From DATEEG01 sp035525055 (GTDB lineage Bacteria; Actinomycetota; Acidimicrobiia; Spongiisociales; ZC4RG35): a stretch of 61,224 nt of DNA. Numbering within the stretch: position 1 is the first letter of the stretch; each line of letters begins with the position of its first letter. The notes under the pieces are model-generated. The model was not told where the DNA came from. It made no database searches and saw nothing but the letters and a program-made list of their open reading frames with translations. Below, in pieces: positions 24,848 through 32,871 of this stretch. The stretch covers positions 1 to 61,224 of the forward strand of contig DATLEZ010000012.1 in NCBI GenBank assembly GCA_035525055.1, written 5' to 3'. The position numbers and the translations under genes are program-made.

Positions 24848-25516
24848 GTGGCGGCGCGAATCATCAAGATCGCCGAGGAGACCAGTCCCCGCAACGTGTT
24901 CGTGTGGGCGCTGGACTGGCCGGGGTGGTGCCGGAGCGGGCGCGACCTGGGCTCGGCCCACGAAGCCCTCCTTGCTGCCGCCGATCGGTACGCGCTGGTG
25001 GCGGCCGGGGCCGGTATCGACTTTCCGCCAGTGTCTAAGTTCGAGCCAGGGGCCAGATTCGAGCCGGTGGCTCAGGTTGAGGGAGGCAGTGGGACGGCCT
25101 TCGGAGTGCCGTCGATCATCATCGACGACGATCGTCGAGCGGTGAATTCGACCGAAGCCGCCCGCCTCGCAGCACTCGTTGCGTCCTCATGGTCCGTGTT
25201 CGACGCGGTCGCTTCGACTGCACCCGAGACACTCCGCAAGGGGCCTCGAGGGGGCGGACGCGACACCTCAAAGATCATTGCCCATGTGGACGAAGCGGAT
25301 GGTGCCTATGCCCGCGAGATCGGCATCAAACAAAAGCCTCCCACTGATCGTGCCGCGGTCGAGGCCATCAGGGCTTCCATCCTGGATGTCCTTGGCCGGC
25401 CGAGCGACGGATCGCCCCTGGCGGATCGCAAATGGCCGCAGAGATATGCCGCTCGTCGGATCGCCTGGCACTCTCTCGACCACGCCTGGGAAATCGAAGA
25501 CAAGAGCACCTCGTAA
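24848..25516 (+). CDS. Conserved hypothetical protein, possible DinB-like helical fold
   Basis: 222 residues from GTG 24848. The N-terminal half is alpha/beta (RNVFVWALDWPGWCRSGRDLGSAHEALLAAADRYALVA); the C-terminal half is helical with histidines in AHVDEADGAYARE and IAWHSLDHAWEIED, positions that resemble the three-His metal site of DinB/YfiT-like four-helix proteins. That assignment is tentative. The stop codon TAA 25514-25516 is the first part of the dispersed repeat 25515-25620, so the C-terminus may have been cut by that element. Divergent from the sigma operon. Confidence 0.55.
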   Translation: MAARIIKIAEETSPRNVFVWALDWPGWCRSGRDLGSAHEALLAAADRYALVAAGAGIDFPPVSKFEPGARFEPVAQVEGGSGTAFGVPSIIIDDDRRAVNSTEAARLAALVASSWSVFDAVASTAPETLRKGPRGGGRDTSKIIAHVDEADGAYAREIGIKQKPPTDRAAVEAIRASILDVLGRPSDGSPLADRKWPQRYAARRIAWHSLDHAWEIEDKSTS

Positions 25517-25620
25517 TTTGGCGGGTGGCTCCCGCTAAATCCGAAATTCGGCCCACCAGTCCCGGAAACCGGGAGCGTGACGCCAGGTTTCGTCTGATCC
25601 GGGACTGGAACGCCAAATTT
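25515..25620. repeat. Nested-palindrome dispersed element of about 105 bp, copy A
   Basis: Outer arms AATTTGGCG / CGCCAAATT and inner arms CCAGTCCCGGA (25556-25566) / TCCGGGACTGG (25598-25608). It shares roughly 80% identity by eye with 44701-44802, including an exact TTTCGTCTGATCCGGGACTGG-type core. It starts at the stop codon of the gene at 24848. Its layout is MITE-like or that of a large REP element. Confidence 0.78.
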
Positions 25621-25658
25621 GGGATGAGGCGGTGAGCCCTCATCCGATCGCAGCAGCT

Positions 25659-25700
25659 AACAAATCGGGCCTACCCGTTTCCGAGTAGACCCGATTTGTT
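25659..25700. terminator. Bidirectional terminator
   Basis: AACAAATCGGG ... CCCGATTTGTT with an internal CTAC/GTAG extension forms a stem of about 15 bp with A/T-rich flanks on both sides. It separates the convergent 24848 and 25731 genes. Confidence 0.75.
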
Positions 25701-25730
25701 TGGAGATTTGGCTCCAACGAAGTGAGGTGA

Positions 25731-25991
25731 TTAAGCAGTCAAACCTTGCAGGGTCTGACGAATCCGCCGACGGCTCTGGCCGGTGGCCTTGTGGACCGAG
25801 TCGATGAAGCGTGCCGCTTCCTTGCGCTTCTTGGGCGCAATCTCAACCCAGTCATCAGGAAGCTTCTTCTTGATTTCCTTCCAGTTGGACTCGATGGCCT
25901 TCTGGAGGCCGGTGTTGTTGCGGCGCTCCTTGATGAGCATTCCAAGCCCGACGAGGGCGGCAAGCACTCCGGCGGTTTTCATTCCAGTCAT
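25731..25991 (-). CDS. Small basic protein with N-terminal hydrophobic segment
   Basis: 86 residues. MKTAGVLAALVGLGMLIKE could be a short membrane anchor, followed by a Lys/Arg-rich helical domain (NWKEIKKKLPDDWVEIAPKKRKEAARFIDSVHKATGQSRRRIRQTLQ). No known family is evident. Stand-alone gene between two strong hairpins; start is either ATG 25991 or ATG 25982. Confidence 0.6.
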   Translation of the reverse strand: MTGMKTAGVLAALVGLGMLIKERRNNTGLQKAIESNWKEIKKKLPDDWVEIAPKKRKEAARFIDSVHKATGQSRRRIRQTLQGLTA

Positions 25992-26078
25992 GTCTTCTCC
26001 AATCTGACGTCTGCAGAGGGTGTGCCCAATTCCCTAGGTGTCTAAACCTCGTTCGGGCCTGGATATCCCTTTTTCGCG

Positions 26079-26111
26079 ACCCAGAGGACGCGGTTACCGC
26101 GTCCTCTGGGT
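26079..26111. terminator. Strong 15-bp perfect hairpin, bidirectional terminator
   Basis: ACCCAGAGGACGCGG, loop TTA, CCGCGTCCTCTGGGT. On the minus strand it lies just after the GcvT-like gene and is followed by GCGAAAAAGG; on the plus strand it is followed by GATAAAAACGG. Likely terminator of the GcvT-like gene. Confidence 0.82.
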
Positions 26112-26134
26112 GATAAAAACGGAGTTGGTTGGGC

Positions 26135-27319
26135 TTAGGCGTCGGACAGGCTTCTCGCCGGGACCTTCTTCTGGGGGTCGACAAAGGGGAGGCTGGTGGT
26201 GGTGCCCACCAGTTCGACCCCCTCCTCGTTGACGATGTCGAGGCCGTTGCCTGGCGTCGCCAGGTCGATTGGAACCCAGGCGTAGCCGATGTTCTTCTCG
26301 AGGCCCGGTGACCAGACTGCGTCGGTCATCCTTCCGATCTGCTTCCCGTTCGAAAACACCGGCCACACCTCCGACAACTCGGCCCGCAGCTGGTCCGACT
26401 CCAGAAAGACGCCAACCAGCTTGCGATCGACACCTTGGTGGCGGATGCTTTCCAGGACCTCCTTGCCGAGGTAGTTCTGCGGCTGGTGCTCTACCAGCCT
26501 CTCCATCCCCATGACGTGGAAGGGAGTGTCGGCCAGGGTGATGTCCGACCCGTAGTTGAAAATGCCTGCCTCGATCCTGCGAGCCTCACACGGAGCGATC
26601 GGGCGAATCTCGAACTCCTCGCCGGCAGCGTGGACCGCGTTCCAGAGCTCGGCGCCGCGGCTGCCGTCGAGCAGGTTGACCTCAAAGCCGGGGACGGCGG
26701 TCCAACCCGTGCGGCTGATGACTACCGGGATGTCACCGATCATGAAGCTGCCCAGCCAGTAGTACTTGAGGTCATAGATCGAGGGTCCGACCAGCTTTTC
26801 CAGGGTCTTGCCGGAGAGGGGGCCCTGTACCTGCATCGGATGGACATCGGGGTAGGTGACCTGGGCGTCGAATCCGCCTGCCCCTGCCACCCCGGCCGCG
26901 TAGAGGCCGGCATCGGAGTCGGCTAGTTGCATCCACCACTTGTTCTCGGCGACATGGAGGAGCACCGGATCGTTCACGATTCCGCCGTCAGGGGCGATGA
27001 CGGGCATGTACTTGCCCTGGCCCACCGCGCACTTGGTCAGGTCACGGCAGGTAATGAAGTCGATCAGACGGTCGGCGTCGGGACCCGAAACTTCAACGGT
27101 CCGCTCCACCCCGACGTCCCACATTGTGACGCCCTCGACCAGCGCCCAGTACTCGGTGTCGGGATCGTCGTAATACGCAGGGAGGTACATGTGGTTGTAG
27201 ATGTCGTACGACGAGCATCCGGCCGCCAGGGTCGATCGAAAGAAGGGAGATTGGCGGTACCAGGGACCGAAGTAGAGGGTGGTGCTCTTGTCGAGCATCT
27301 CGGGTCGTTCGTTGGCCAT
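26135..27319 (-). CDS. GcvT-family aminomethyltransferase/demethylase (DmdA-like)
   Basis: 394 residues from ATG 27319. The folate-binding GcvT/YgfZ layout is visible: YDIYNHMYLPAYYDDPDTEYWALVEGVTMWDVGVERTVEVSGPDA (family VSGPDA motif), DGGIVNDPVLLHVAENKWWMQLADSD, and the C-terminal barrel with IGYAWVP and VELVGTTTSLPFVDPQKK. No other glycine-cleavage genes (gcvH, gcvP) are nearby, so a stand-alone tetrahydrofolate-dependent demethylase such as DmdA or a methylated-amine demethylase is more likely than the glycine-cleavage T protein. The specific substrate cannot be inferred. Confidence 0.8.
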   Translation of the reverse strand: MANERPEMLDKSTTLYFGPWYRQSPFFRSTLAAGCSSYDIYNHMYLPAYYDDPDTEYWALVEGVTMWDVGVERTVEVSGPDADRLIDFITCRDLTKCAVGQGKYMPVIAPDGGIVNDPVLLHVAENKWWMQLADSDAGLYAAGVAGAGGFDAQVTYPDVHPMQVQGPLSGKTLEKLVGPSIYDLKYYWLGSFMIGDIPVVISRTGWTAVPGFEVNLLDGSRGAELWNAVHAAGEEFEIRPIAPCEARRIEAGIFNYGSDITLADTPFHVMGMERLVEHQPQNYLGKEVLESIRHQGVDRKLVGVFLESDQLRAELSEVWPVFSNGKQIGRMTDAVWSPGLEKNIGYAWVPIDLATPGNGLDIVNEEGVELVGTTTSLPFVDPQKKVPARSLSDA

Positions 27320-27378
27320 GCCGCCTCCTCGCAATGGTTATTGAACGGTTGTTCAACACTAGGCAGCCTATTCCCGTT

Positions 27379-27426
27379 CAGGGCACGCCAAAGCCGTGCC
27401 CTGGCACGGCTGTGGCGCGCCAAAAC
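27379..27426. repeat. Palindromic element, TTTTGGCGCG-type, degenerate copy 3
   Basis: CAGGGCACGCCAAAG and its partner GTGCCCTG form an inner hairpin, followed by GTGGCGCGCCAAAAC, which matches the right arm of the elements at 6463 and 18377. The left TTTTGGCGCG arm is missing. Confidence 0.6.
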
Positions 27427-27470
27427 AAGAGGCACCCGGAATCTTCCCTGCCGAGTCCCGCCGTCTGCGG

Positions 27471-27505
27471 CCTACTGTTTACTGCCGACTGCCTGCCGCC
27501 TACTG
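27471..27505. repeat. Heptanucleotide repeat, CCKACTG family
   Basis: CCTACTG, TTTACTG, CCGACTG, CCTGCCG, CCTACTG, with period seven. It runs directly up to ATG 27506. Confidence 0.8.
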
Positions 27506-28143
27506 ATGGCGCATACCGAAAGCTATGCAATGACCAGGGCCGGCATGGTGACCGGGATCGTGTCGACGAGTGATCCCTGCAAGTCGTGCCAGCGCGTCCC
27601 CACTACCTTCTTCCGGTTCCGGAGCAATACGGGCTTCCTATTCATGCGCCGGGTCCAGATCTTCGAGGGGACCTGTGTCGGATCTGTGCCCGCAAGGTCT
27701 TTCGAGATATGCAGGCTCACAACCTCACCCTGGGTTGGTGGGGATTCGTCTCGCTCCCGGGGATGATCGTGTTCATGATTGACAATCGGGAGACCTTCAA
27801 ACGGGGTATTGCCCAGTTGAAACGACCCGTCCCCGCCGATCCCAAGAACGACTTAAAACTGGCCGGCAGGCCCGTGCTCGCCCGCGGTTCCGTGCTCCTG
27901 GTCCTGGCCATTCTCGTGACGACCGTGGTCGGGTTCGGAACCGGTGGCTTCGGGATTGATCGCGACGAATGGACGGTCGGTACCTGCATCGACTACGAGG
28001 AAGCGAATGCGATCCTGGTTCCCTGCGATGCCCCCACCGCCGAAGGCAGTGTTCTTGCAATCACCGAGGACGTGTTCGAATGCCCTCCCGCAGCGGAGTT
28101 CTTCGTGGATCTGAAGACAGGTTTCGTGGCCTGTTTGGGCTAG
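27506..28143 (+). pseudogene. Zinc-ribbon/transmembrane protein, frameshifted
   Basis: The first frame (ATG 27506 or 27530) encodes IVSTSDPCKSCQRVPTTFFRFRSNTGFLFMRRVQIFEG; the second continues as DLCRICARKVFRDMQAHNLTLGWWGFVSLPG, a membrane helix (VLLVLAILVTTVVGFGTGG) and an exported C-terminal domain to CLG. CKSC and CRIC make a split four-cysteine ribbon that is complete only if one G is added to the G4 run at 27667-27670. The pattern of paired CxxC, cytoplasmic ribbon, one membrane helix and a small outer domain suggests a membrane-anchored regulator; function unknown. In-gene stop-free continuation argues for a recent or artefactual indel. Confidence 0.72.
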
Positions 28144-28167
28144 CTACGAGACACTCGAGGCAATTGA

Positions 28168-28890
28168 CTACGGGGCGAAGACCCTCGCCACGAGCATTCC
28201 GACGGCCAGAGTCACCATCGCCCAGGCGAGGAGCCGCAAGGGCCGCTCCCAGGTGGTGAGGATCCTCTCGTCGTTCCAGCGCTCCTCGTGGTCATCCCGG
28301 AAAAGGATCATCTCGGCGCTTTCGGTATTCCGGCGGACGTAGCGGGCCGGCGTGCTGAGGGTCCGCTGCGCCATCGAGATAAGAGTTGCGGCTCCGGCGA
28401 CCGCCACCGCACCGATGGTGATGGTCCGGGCCTGTGCCCAGTATCCGACCAGGACCGGAAACCCACCCCAGGCAAGGGCGAATCCGAGCGTCGTATGAAG
28501 GGCCCGCGGACGTTCCAGGGCATATCCCGCTGCCAGAACCACCCCTGTTGCCGCCCACGCCAGCACCCACGGGGAAAGTTCCATCGCCCCGATGACCGCC
28601 ACGGCTAGAGCACCTACGAAACCGGCCACCACTAACAGCGTCAGGACTCGATCGCTCAGCGTGGTGTGAAGGGGGCGCCCGTTTCTCTCATCGAGGGCGT
28701 GCGCCGCGATACCGGTTCCGAGAAAGAAGGCCAGGAGCGTTGCGGCCAAGACCCGCCAGTCGATCTCGGGCGCCAGCGCGGCGCCGATGGCCACGTGGGA
28801 GAGGTGCCAGGCCGTGTAGGGCGGGTGTAGGACCGCCACGAGATCGCCTGAGCGGCTGCCGACCGGCGCGTAGTAGGCCGGCCGCTTCAC
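28168..28890 (-). CDS. Polytopic membrane protein next to menG
   Basis: 240 residues from GTG 28890, which overlaps the menG TGA (GTGA). It has about six to seven membrane segments, with the polar motif AAHALDERNGRPLHTTLSD between helices near residue 70 reminiscent of the Asp-rich loop of UbiA-type prenyltransferases, but the second Asp motif is not found. The cytoplasmic C-terminus carries LFRDDHEERWNDERILTTWERP. Coupling to a menaquinone methyltransferase suggests a role in quinone metabolism, but no activity can be assigned. Confidence 0.6.
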   Translation of the reverse strand: MKRPAYYAPVGSRSGDLVAVLHPPYTAWHLSHVAIGAALAPEIDWRVLAATLLAFFLGTGIAAHALDERNGRPLHTTLSDRVLTLLVVAGFVGALAVAVIGAMELSPWVLAWAATGVVLAAGYALERPRALHTTLGFALAWGGFPVLVGYWAQARTITIGAVAVAGAATLISMAQRTLSTPARYVRRNTESAEMILFRDDHEERWNDERILTTWERPLRLLAWAMVTLAVGMLVARVFAP

Positions 28891-29582
28891 GGCTTGCGGG
28901 CCCACATCACCAGGCCACCACCGAGCGACAGCCGTCGCACTTCCACATCGAGCAAGCCCGCCTGGCGCCAGAGGAAGGCCGGATCGGGGTATCGGGAATG
29001 GAAGTCTTCGATCGATCCTCGGAGGAACCGCCCGACTTCATACCACCCGGGGCTGATGATCCGACCGGCGGCGGGAAGAATCGCGCCGGCGTAGATCGCC
29101 CACGGCCCTTTCCAGACTCCGATCGGCAGCCCGAACTCCACCATCCCGAGCCTCCCTCCCGGCTTGACGACGCGGGCCAACTCGGTCAGACAGGCAATCG
29201 GGTCCTCGACGTATCGCAACAGGTAGCCAAACGTGAGCCCGTCGAAGATCCCGCCTTCGAAGGGCAGCATCTCGGCTCGGGCCTGCACACGGTCAGGCCC
29301 TGGATGGAAACCGAGCATCTCCCAGGAGAGATCCACCGCCGTGATCTGGTGTCCCCTCCGTTGCAGTCGGCGGCTGATGGAGCCGGTTCCCGCCGCCACG
29401 TCGAGGACCTTGCGACCGGCCGGAAGAGAAAGGCCGTCGACCATGACCCTGCGCCAGCGGTCATCTTGTCCGAGGCTGAGCACTCGAGCCCATCTCTCGT
29501 AGGTGGGAGCGATCGGGGCGAAGAGCCGCCGCGCCGTCTGATTTGGAGCCGATGTCATGCCACCGCCGTTCGGTGGGCTCAT
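28887..29582 (-). CDS. menG: UbiE/MenG-type quinone C-methyltransferase
   Basis: SAM-dependent methyltransferase expected to convert demethylmenaquinone to menaquinone, the step after MenA. Motif I is VLDVAAGTGSISRRL; post-I acid is ITAVDLSWEML; motif II region GIFDGLTFGYLLRYVEDP; motif III RVVKPGGRLGMVEFG, matching the UbiE/COQ5 pattern. 231 residues from ATG 29582, or 223 from ATG 29558. The gene is about 22 kb from menA-B-E, so the pathway is dispersed. A UbiE paralogue acting on another quinone or lipid is the alternative. Confidence 0.8.
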   Translation of the reverse strand: MSPPNGGGMTSAPNQTARRLFAPIAPTYERWARVLSLGQDDRWRRVMVDGLSLPAGRKVLDVAAGTGSISRRLQRRGHQITAVDLSWEMLGFHPGPDRVQARAEMLPFEGGIFDGLTFGYLLRYVEDPIACLTELARVVKPGGRLGMVEFGLPIGVWKGPWAIYAGAILPAAGRIISPGWYEVGRFLRGSIEDFHSRYPDPAFLWRQAGLLDVEVRRLSLGGGLVMWARKP

Positions 29583-29594
29583 TGTTGCTGAGAG

Positions 29595-30527
29595 CTAGGC
29601 AACCGGGTCGACCGTGGCGCCCCTGATGTTGGTCCCGACCCCGATCATGATCAGGACGAGACCTACCACCGCGCCGATAGTGAGCGGATCATTCACCAAT
29701 ATTGCAGAAGAGAGCAGGCCGACGACCGGAACTGCCATGAGGATCAGGTTGGTCGACGTGGCCGAGATCCGTCGGAGAATGATCTGCTGTGCCCAGACGG
29801 TGAACGCACCGGCGAGTGAGCCTTGATAGATGACGATTCCGATGAGCTGGGGAGTCCACTCAATCTGAGGCCAGCCATCGACGAGAAACGCGATCGCGGT
29901 CATCGGCACCGCCCCGGCCAGCATCTGCCAGGGCATCAATTGCATAGCGGTGGCACGCGAACCTCCGTGGTGCCGAATATGCACCATCGTCGCCGCGCTA
30001 AGGAACGCCGCCCCGATCAGCAGCACGTGGCCCCAGACAATCGCGCCGTTCCCCCAATCGAGCACCCAGGGCTCAAAGAGGAAGAAGAGGCCGACCGCCC
30101 CAAGCCCGAGGCCAATCCAGCGAGGCCGGGTCATCTTCTCTCCCAGGAATGCCACCGCCAGCGGGGCCGTCCAAAGGGGACTGGTCCAGGCGAGCACCGA
30201 AGATCGACCCGGAGGAAGGTTCTGGAGGGCGGTGAACACCAGTAGGTAGGTGAGGGCAAGCTTTCCGATCCCAACCGACCAGATAATCGGTTGATCATCC
30301 CGACGGGGGCGGCGGAGGTCTCCCGTTGCGGCAGTTATCAAGATGACGATCACCAGGCCTCCGAGCAATCGCAGAGCCGAGAGCCAGACTGGGGAGATCG
30401 ACCGCAGCCCGGTGGCGAGTATTGGCCAGTTGAAACCGAGAATCAGGACGACGAGGCCGAGCAAGAGGGCAGTCGAGGCGCGGGCGGCACCGACCTTGCT
30501 TTCGGTGGCCTGGGGAATGGCCGTCAC
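29595..30527 (-). CDS. EamA/DMT-family transporter
   Basis: 310 residues, ten membrane segments in two five-helix EamA repeats (LLLGLVVLILGFNWPILATGLRSISPVWLSALR and VLLIGAAFLSAATMVHIRHH). The N-repeat motif SPVWLSALRLLGG and the second-repeat LAGAFTVWAQQIILRRISAT are typical of drug/metabolite exporters. Divergent from the MarR gene, whose palindromic operator lies in between, so joint regulation is likely. Substrate unknown. Confidence 0.88.
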   Translation of the reverse strand: MTAIPQATESKVGAARASTALLLGLVVLILGFNWPILATGLRSISPVWLSALRLLGGLVIVILITAATGDLRRPRRDDQPIIWSVGIGKLALTYLLVFTALQNLPPGRSSVLAWTSPLWTAPLAVAFLGEKMTRPRWIGLGLGAVGLFFLFEPWVLDWGNGAIVWGHVLLIGAAFLSAATMVHIRHHGGSRATAMQLMPWQMLAGAVPMTAIAFLVDGWPQIEWTPQLIGIVIYQGSLAGAFTVWAQQIILRRISATSTNLILMAVPVVGLLSSAILVNDPLTIGAVVGLVLIMIGVGTNIRGATVDPVA

Positions 30528-30650
30528 CTTGATTCGAAGGCTGTTCGTCCCCCAGCCGACCGGTTCTCGAAGTTCATCGTGCGGACCTCCAAGTTACCGA
30601 ACCGAAAGACAGGTTCAGCCGGGCCTGATCCGGGTCGTTCAGAGAACAGT

Positions 30651-30676
30651 TTGGTACCTGATAGTTAGGTACCTAA
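30651..30676. promoter_or_regulatory. Candidate MarR operator
   Basis: TTGGTACCTG at 30651 and the perfect palindrome TTAGGTACCTAA at 30665-30676 repeat GGTACC with centres about 15 bp apart, i.e. on one helix face. The site is 12 bases before the marR ATG and in the divergent gap to the EamA gene, the usual position of a MarR autoregulatory site. Confidence 0.55.
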
Positions 30677-30687
30677 GCTATTTTGGC

Positions 30688-31212
30688 ATGAGCCCCAATA
30701 AGCATCTTGAGCCTGATAAACATCTTGAGAACGCCCCGCTTGGACGGCTCGTGGCGATGGCCGGTCATCTGGCCAACGAGCGCTGGACCCGATACGTCTC
30801 CGACTCCTACGGACTCTCGCCAGCGGGGGCCGCCGTATTGATGGCATTGAGTCACGACCGGAAAATGACTCACCGAGACCTCGCCAACGTGTGTTACATA
30901 CGACCAGCGACCCTGACGGGAGTTGTTGACACGCTGGTCAGGTCCGGCCACGTCGAGCGCAAGGCCGACGAGGTCGACCGCCGGACGGTGTGGGTAACCG
31001 CCACCAGGAAGGGATCGGCCGTTGGCGCCAAGGTGACCAAGCGGGTCACCGGGCACGGTCGAGACGGTTCCGAGCGGGTCATCCGCTCGCTCACGTCGGT
31101 CGACGCCCACCCCAAGAACGAGGCGATCATTCGCCGGTTCCTAACCGAACTCATCGTCCGCCTTTCGGAACCTGAGCTCTCAAACAAGGACAAGGAAAAA
31201 CCCGAAACCTAA
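30688..31212 (+). CDS. MarR-family transcriptional regulator
   Basis: 174 residues from ATG 30688. A winged-helix MarR core: LSPAGAAVLMALSHDRKMTHRDLANVCYIRPATLTGVVDTLVRSGHVERKADEVDRRTVWVTATRKG, with the recognition helix in IRPATLTGVVDTL and the wing DEVDRRTVWV. Flanking helices give the dimer interface; the C-terminus is Lys/Glu rich. The frame is open upstream to 30343 but opposes the EamA gene. Placed between an EamA exporter and an MFS exporter, it may control either. Confidence 0.9.
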   Translation: MSPNKHLEPDKHLENAPLGRLVAMAGHLANERWTRYVSDSYGLSPAGAAVLMALSHDRKMTHRDLANVCYIRPATLTGVVDTLVRSGHVERKADEVDRRTVWVTATRKGSAVGAKVTKRVTGHGRDGSERVIRSLTSVDAHPKNEAIIRRFLTELIVRLSEPELSNKDKEKPET

Positions 31213-31275
31213 AGGTTATGGGCCGCGCCAGATCTCATTGAATTTGGCGCCGGAAATTGCATTGAGATGGCCGAC

Positions 31276-31307
31276 TAGGATACGATACGGAACCGTATCG
31301 TATCCTA
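31276..31307. promoter_or_regulatory. Perfect 15-bp inverted repeat, candidate TetR operator
   Basis: Arms TAGGATACGATACGG and CCGTATCGTATCCTA are separated by AA. The site lies immediately before the Shine-Dalgarno sequence of the MFS-tetR operon. Its length, symmetry and position fit autorepression by the TetR protein encoded at 32868-33443. Confidence 0.78.
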
Positions 31308-31323
31308 CTGAGGAGCTGTTGAA

Positions 31324-32871
31324 ATGGATGCCGAAGCGATTCATCGGCGACGGTGGTGGACCCTGGGAGTGATGGCGCTGAGCCTGTTGGTGATTGGACT
31401 CGACAACACCATCCTCAACGTTGCCCTGCCCACCCTGGTTCGCGAATTGGGCGCATCCGCCAGCCAATTGCAGTGGATGGTCGACGCCTACATCCTCGTC
31501 TTCGCCGGCCTGCTGCTGACGATGGGTGCGATCGGTGACCGCTTCGGGCGCAAGCGAGCGTTGAGCATCGGCCTCCTTTTGTTCGGGCTGGGATCGCTTG
31601 GGGCAGCGTTCTCCGGGTCGGCCAACATGCTCATCGCCACCCGGGCGGCGATGGGAATCGGTGGAGCGCTGATCATGCCCTCGACGCTTTCCATCATCAC
31701 CAACGTCTTCTCAGGAGCCGAGCGGGGTCGCGCCATCGCAGCCTGGGCGGCGGTGTCCGGTCTCGGAATAGTCGGTGGACCTGTTCTCGGTGGGTGGCTT
31801 CTCGAACATTTCTGGTGGGGATCGGTCTTCTTGGTGAATGTGCCGATCGTCTTGGTCGCCGTTCTGGCGGGCTACTTTCTCGTGCCGGAGTCGAAGGATC
31901 CCAACGCCACTCCTCTCGACCCGGTCGGCGCCGGACTCTCGATCGCCGGACTTTCGGCACTCGTCTACGCCATCATCGAAGCGCCGGCCAACGGTTGGAC
32001 TGACCCTCTCATCCTCGCCGGGTTTGCCATTGCTGCGTTGCTCCTTGGCTGGATGGTTTGGTGGGAGCTTCGGACTCCCCATCCGATGCTGCAGATGAGC
32101 TTCTTCCGCAATCCGCGGTTTAGTGCCGCCAGCGCCTCCATCACCCTCGTCTTCTTTGCGATGTTTGGCACGGTGTTCCTTATCGCCCAGTATCTCCAGT
32201 TCGTGCTCGGGTTCTCGCCGTTCGAGGCGGGTCTACGGGTAATGCCGGTGGCGACTCTCATCGTGGCGGCACCGCTGTCGGCTCGCCTCACCGAGAAGTT
32301 GGGTTCGAAGATCGTCGTGACCACCGGGCTGGTGATCGTTGCAATCGCTCTGACCGTGATATCCGGAGTTGAGGTCGACGGGGGATACGGCCGGGTGGCT
32401 CTGGCCCTGTCGATCATGGGCTTTGGCATGGGGATGACGATGGCGCCCGCCACCGACTCGATCATGGGTTCGCTTCCCCTCGCCAAGGCCGGTGTTGGAT
32501 CCGCGATGAACGACACCACCCGCCAGGTGGGAGGGGCTCTCGGGGTAGCGGTTCTCGGAAGCGTTCTGGCATCGACCTACTCGGCGGCCATGACCCCGCT
32601 GGTGACGGCGTTGCCATCGCCGGCGGCGGAGCTAGCGCTCGATTCGGTGGGAGGGGCCGCAAGGGTGGCCGCCGAGATCGGGGAAGCTGGAGCGGCGCTG
32701 GTTCGTGCTGCCGCCTCGGCGTTCGTGGATGGAATGGGCAATGCTGCGTTCGTGGCCGCGGGTGTTGCTCTCGCCGGAGCCGTGGTCTCGGCGGTCTTTT
32801 TGCCTTCTCGGCCCGACGATCCCCAAGCCGATTTGTCGAGCGACGCCGGGGTTAGCCTCAGCGCCGGATGA
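31324..32871 (+). CDS. MFS drug exporter, DHA2 family (EmrB/QacA-like)
   Basis: 515 residues with 14 predicted membrane helices, which is the DHA2 signature. Helix 1 contains LDNTILNVALPTL (motif D1), the first loop GAIGDRFGRKRAL (motif A), and helix 5 GPVLGGWLLEHFWWGSVFLVNVP (motif C, antiporter). AGGAG precedes ATG 31324, and a 32-bp palindromic operator lies just upstream. The stop overlaps the tetR start, so efflux pump and regulator form one autoregulated operon. Likely proton-coupled export of a lipophilic or cationic toxin. Confidence 0.93.
   Translation: MDAEAIHRRRWWTLGVMALSLLVIGLDNTILNVALPTLVRELGASASQLQWMVDAYILVFAGLLLTMGAIGDRFGRKRALSIGLLLFGLGSLGAAFSGSANMLIATRAAMGIGGALIMPSTLSIITNVFSGAERGRAIAAWAAVSGLGIVGGPVLGGWLLEHFWWGSVFLVNVPIVLVAVLAGYFLVPESKDPNATPLDPVGAGLSIAGLSALVYAIIEAPANGWTDPLILAGFAIAALLLGWMVWWELRTPHPMLQMSFFRNPRFSAASASITLVFFAMFGTVFLIAQYLQFVLGFSPFEAGLRVMPVATLIVAAPLSARLTEKLGSKIVVTTGLVIVAIALTVISGVEVDGGYGRVALALSIMGFGMGMTMAPATDSIMGSLPLAKAGVGSAMNDTTRQVGGALGVAVLGSVLASTYSAAMTPLVTALPSPAAELALDSVGGAARVAAEIGEAGAALVRAAASAFVDGMGNAAFVAAGVALAGAVVSAVFLPSRPDDPQADLSSDAGVSLSAG

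Noticed and set aside
31239..31251. AATTTGGCGCC as a further copy of the 105-bp element
   Set aside because: Only nine bases match the arm; no inner palindrome follows.
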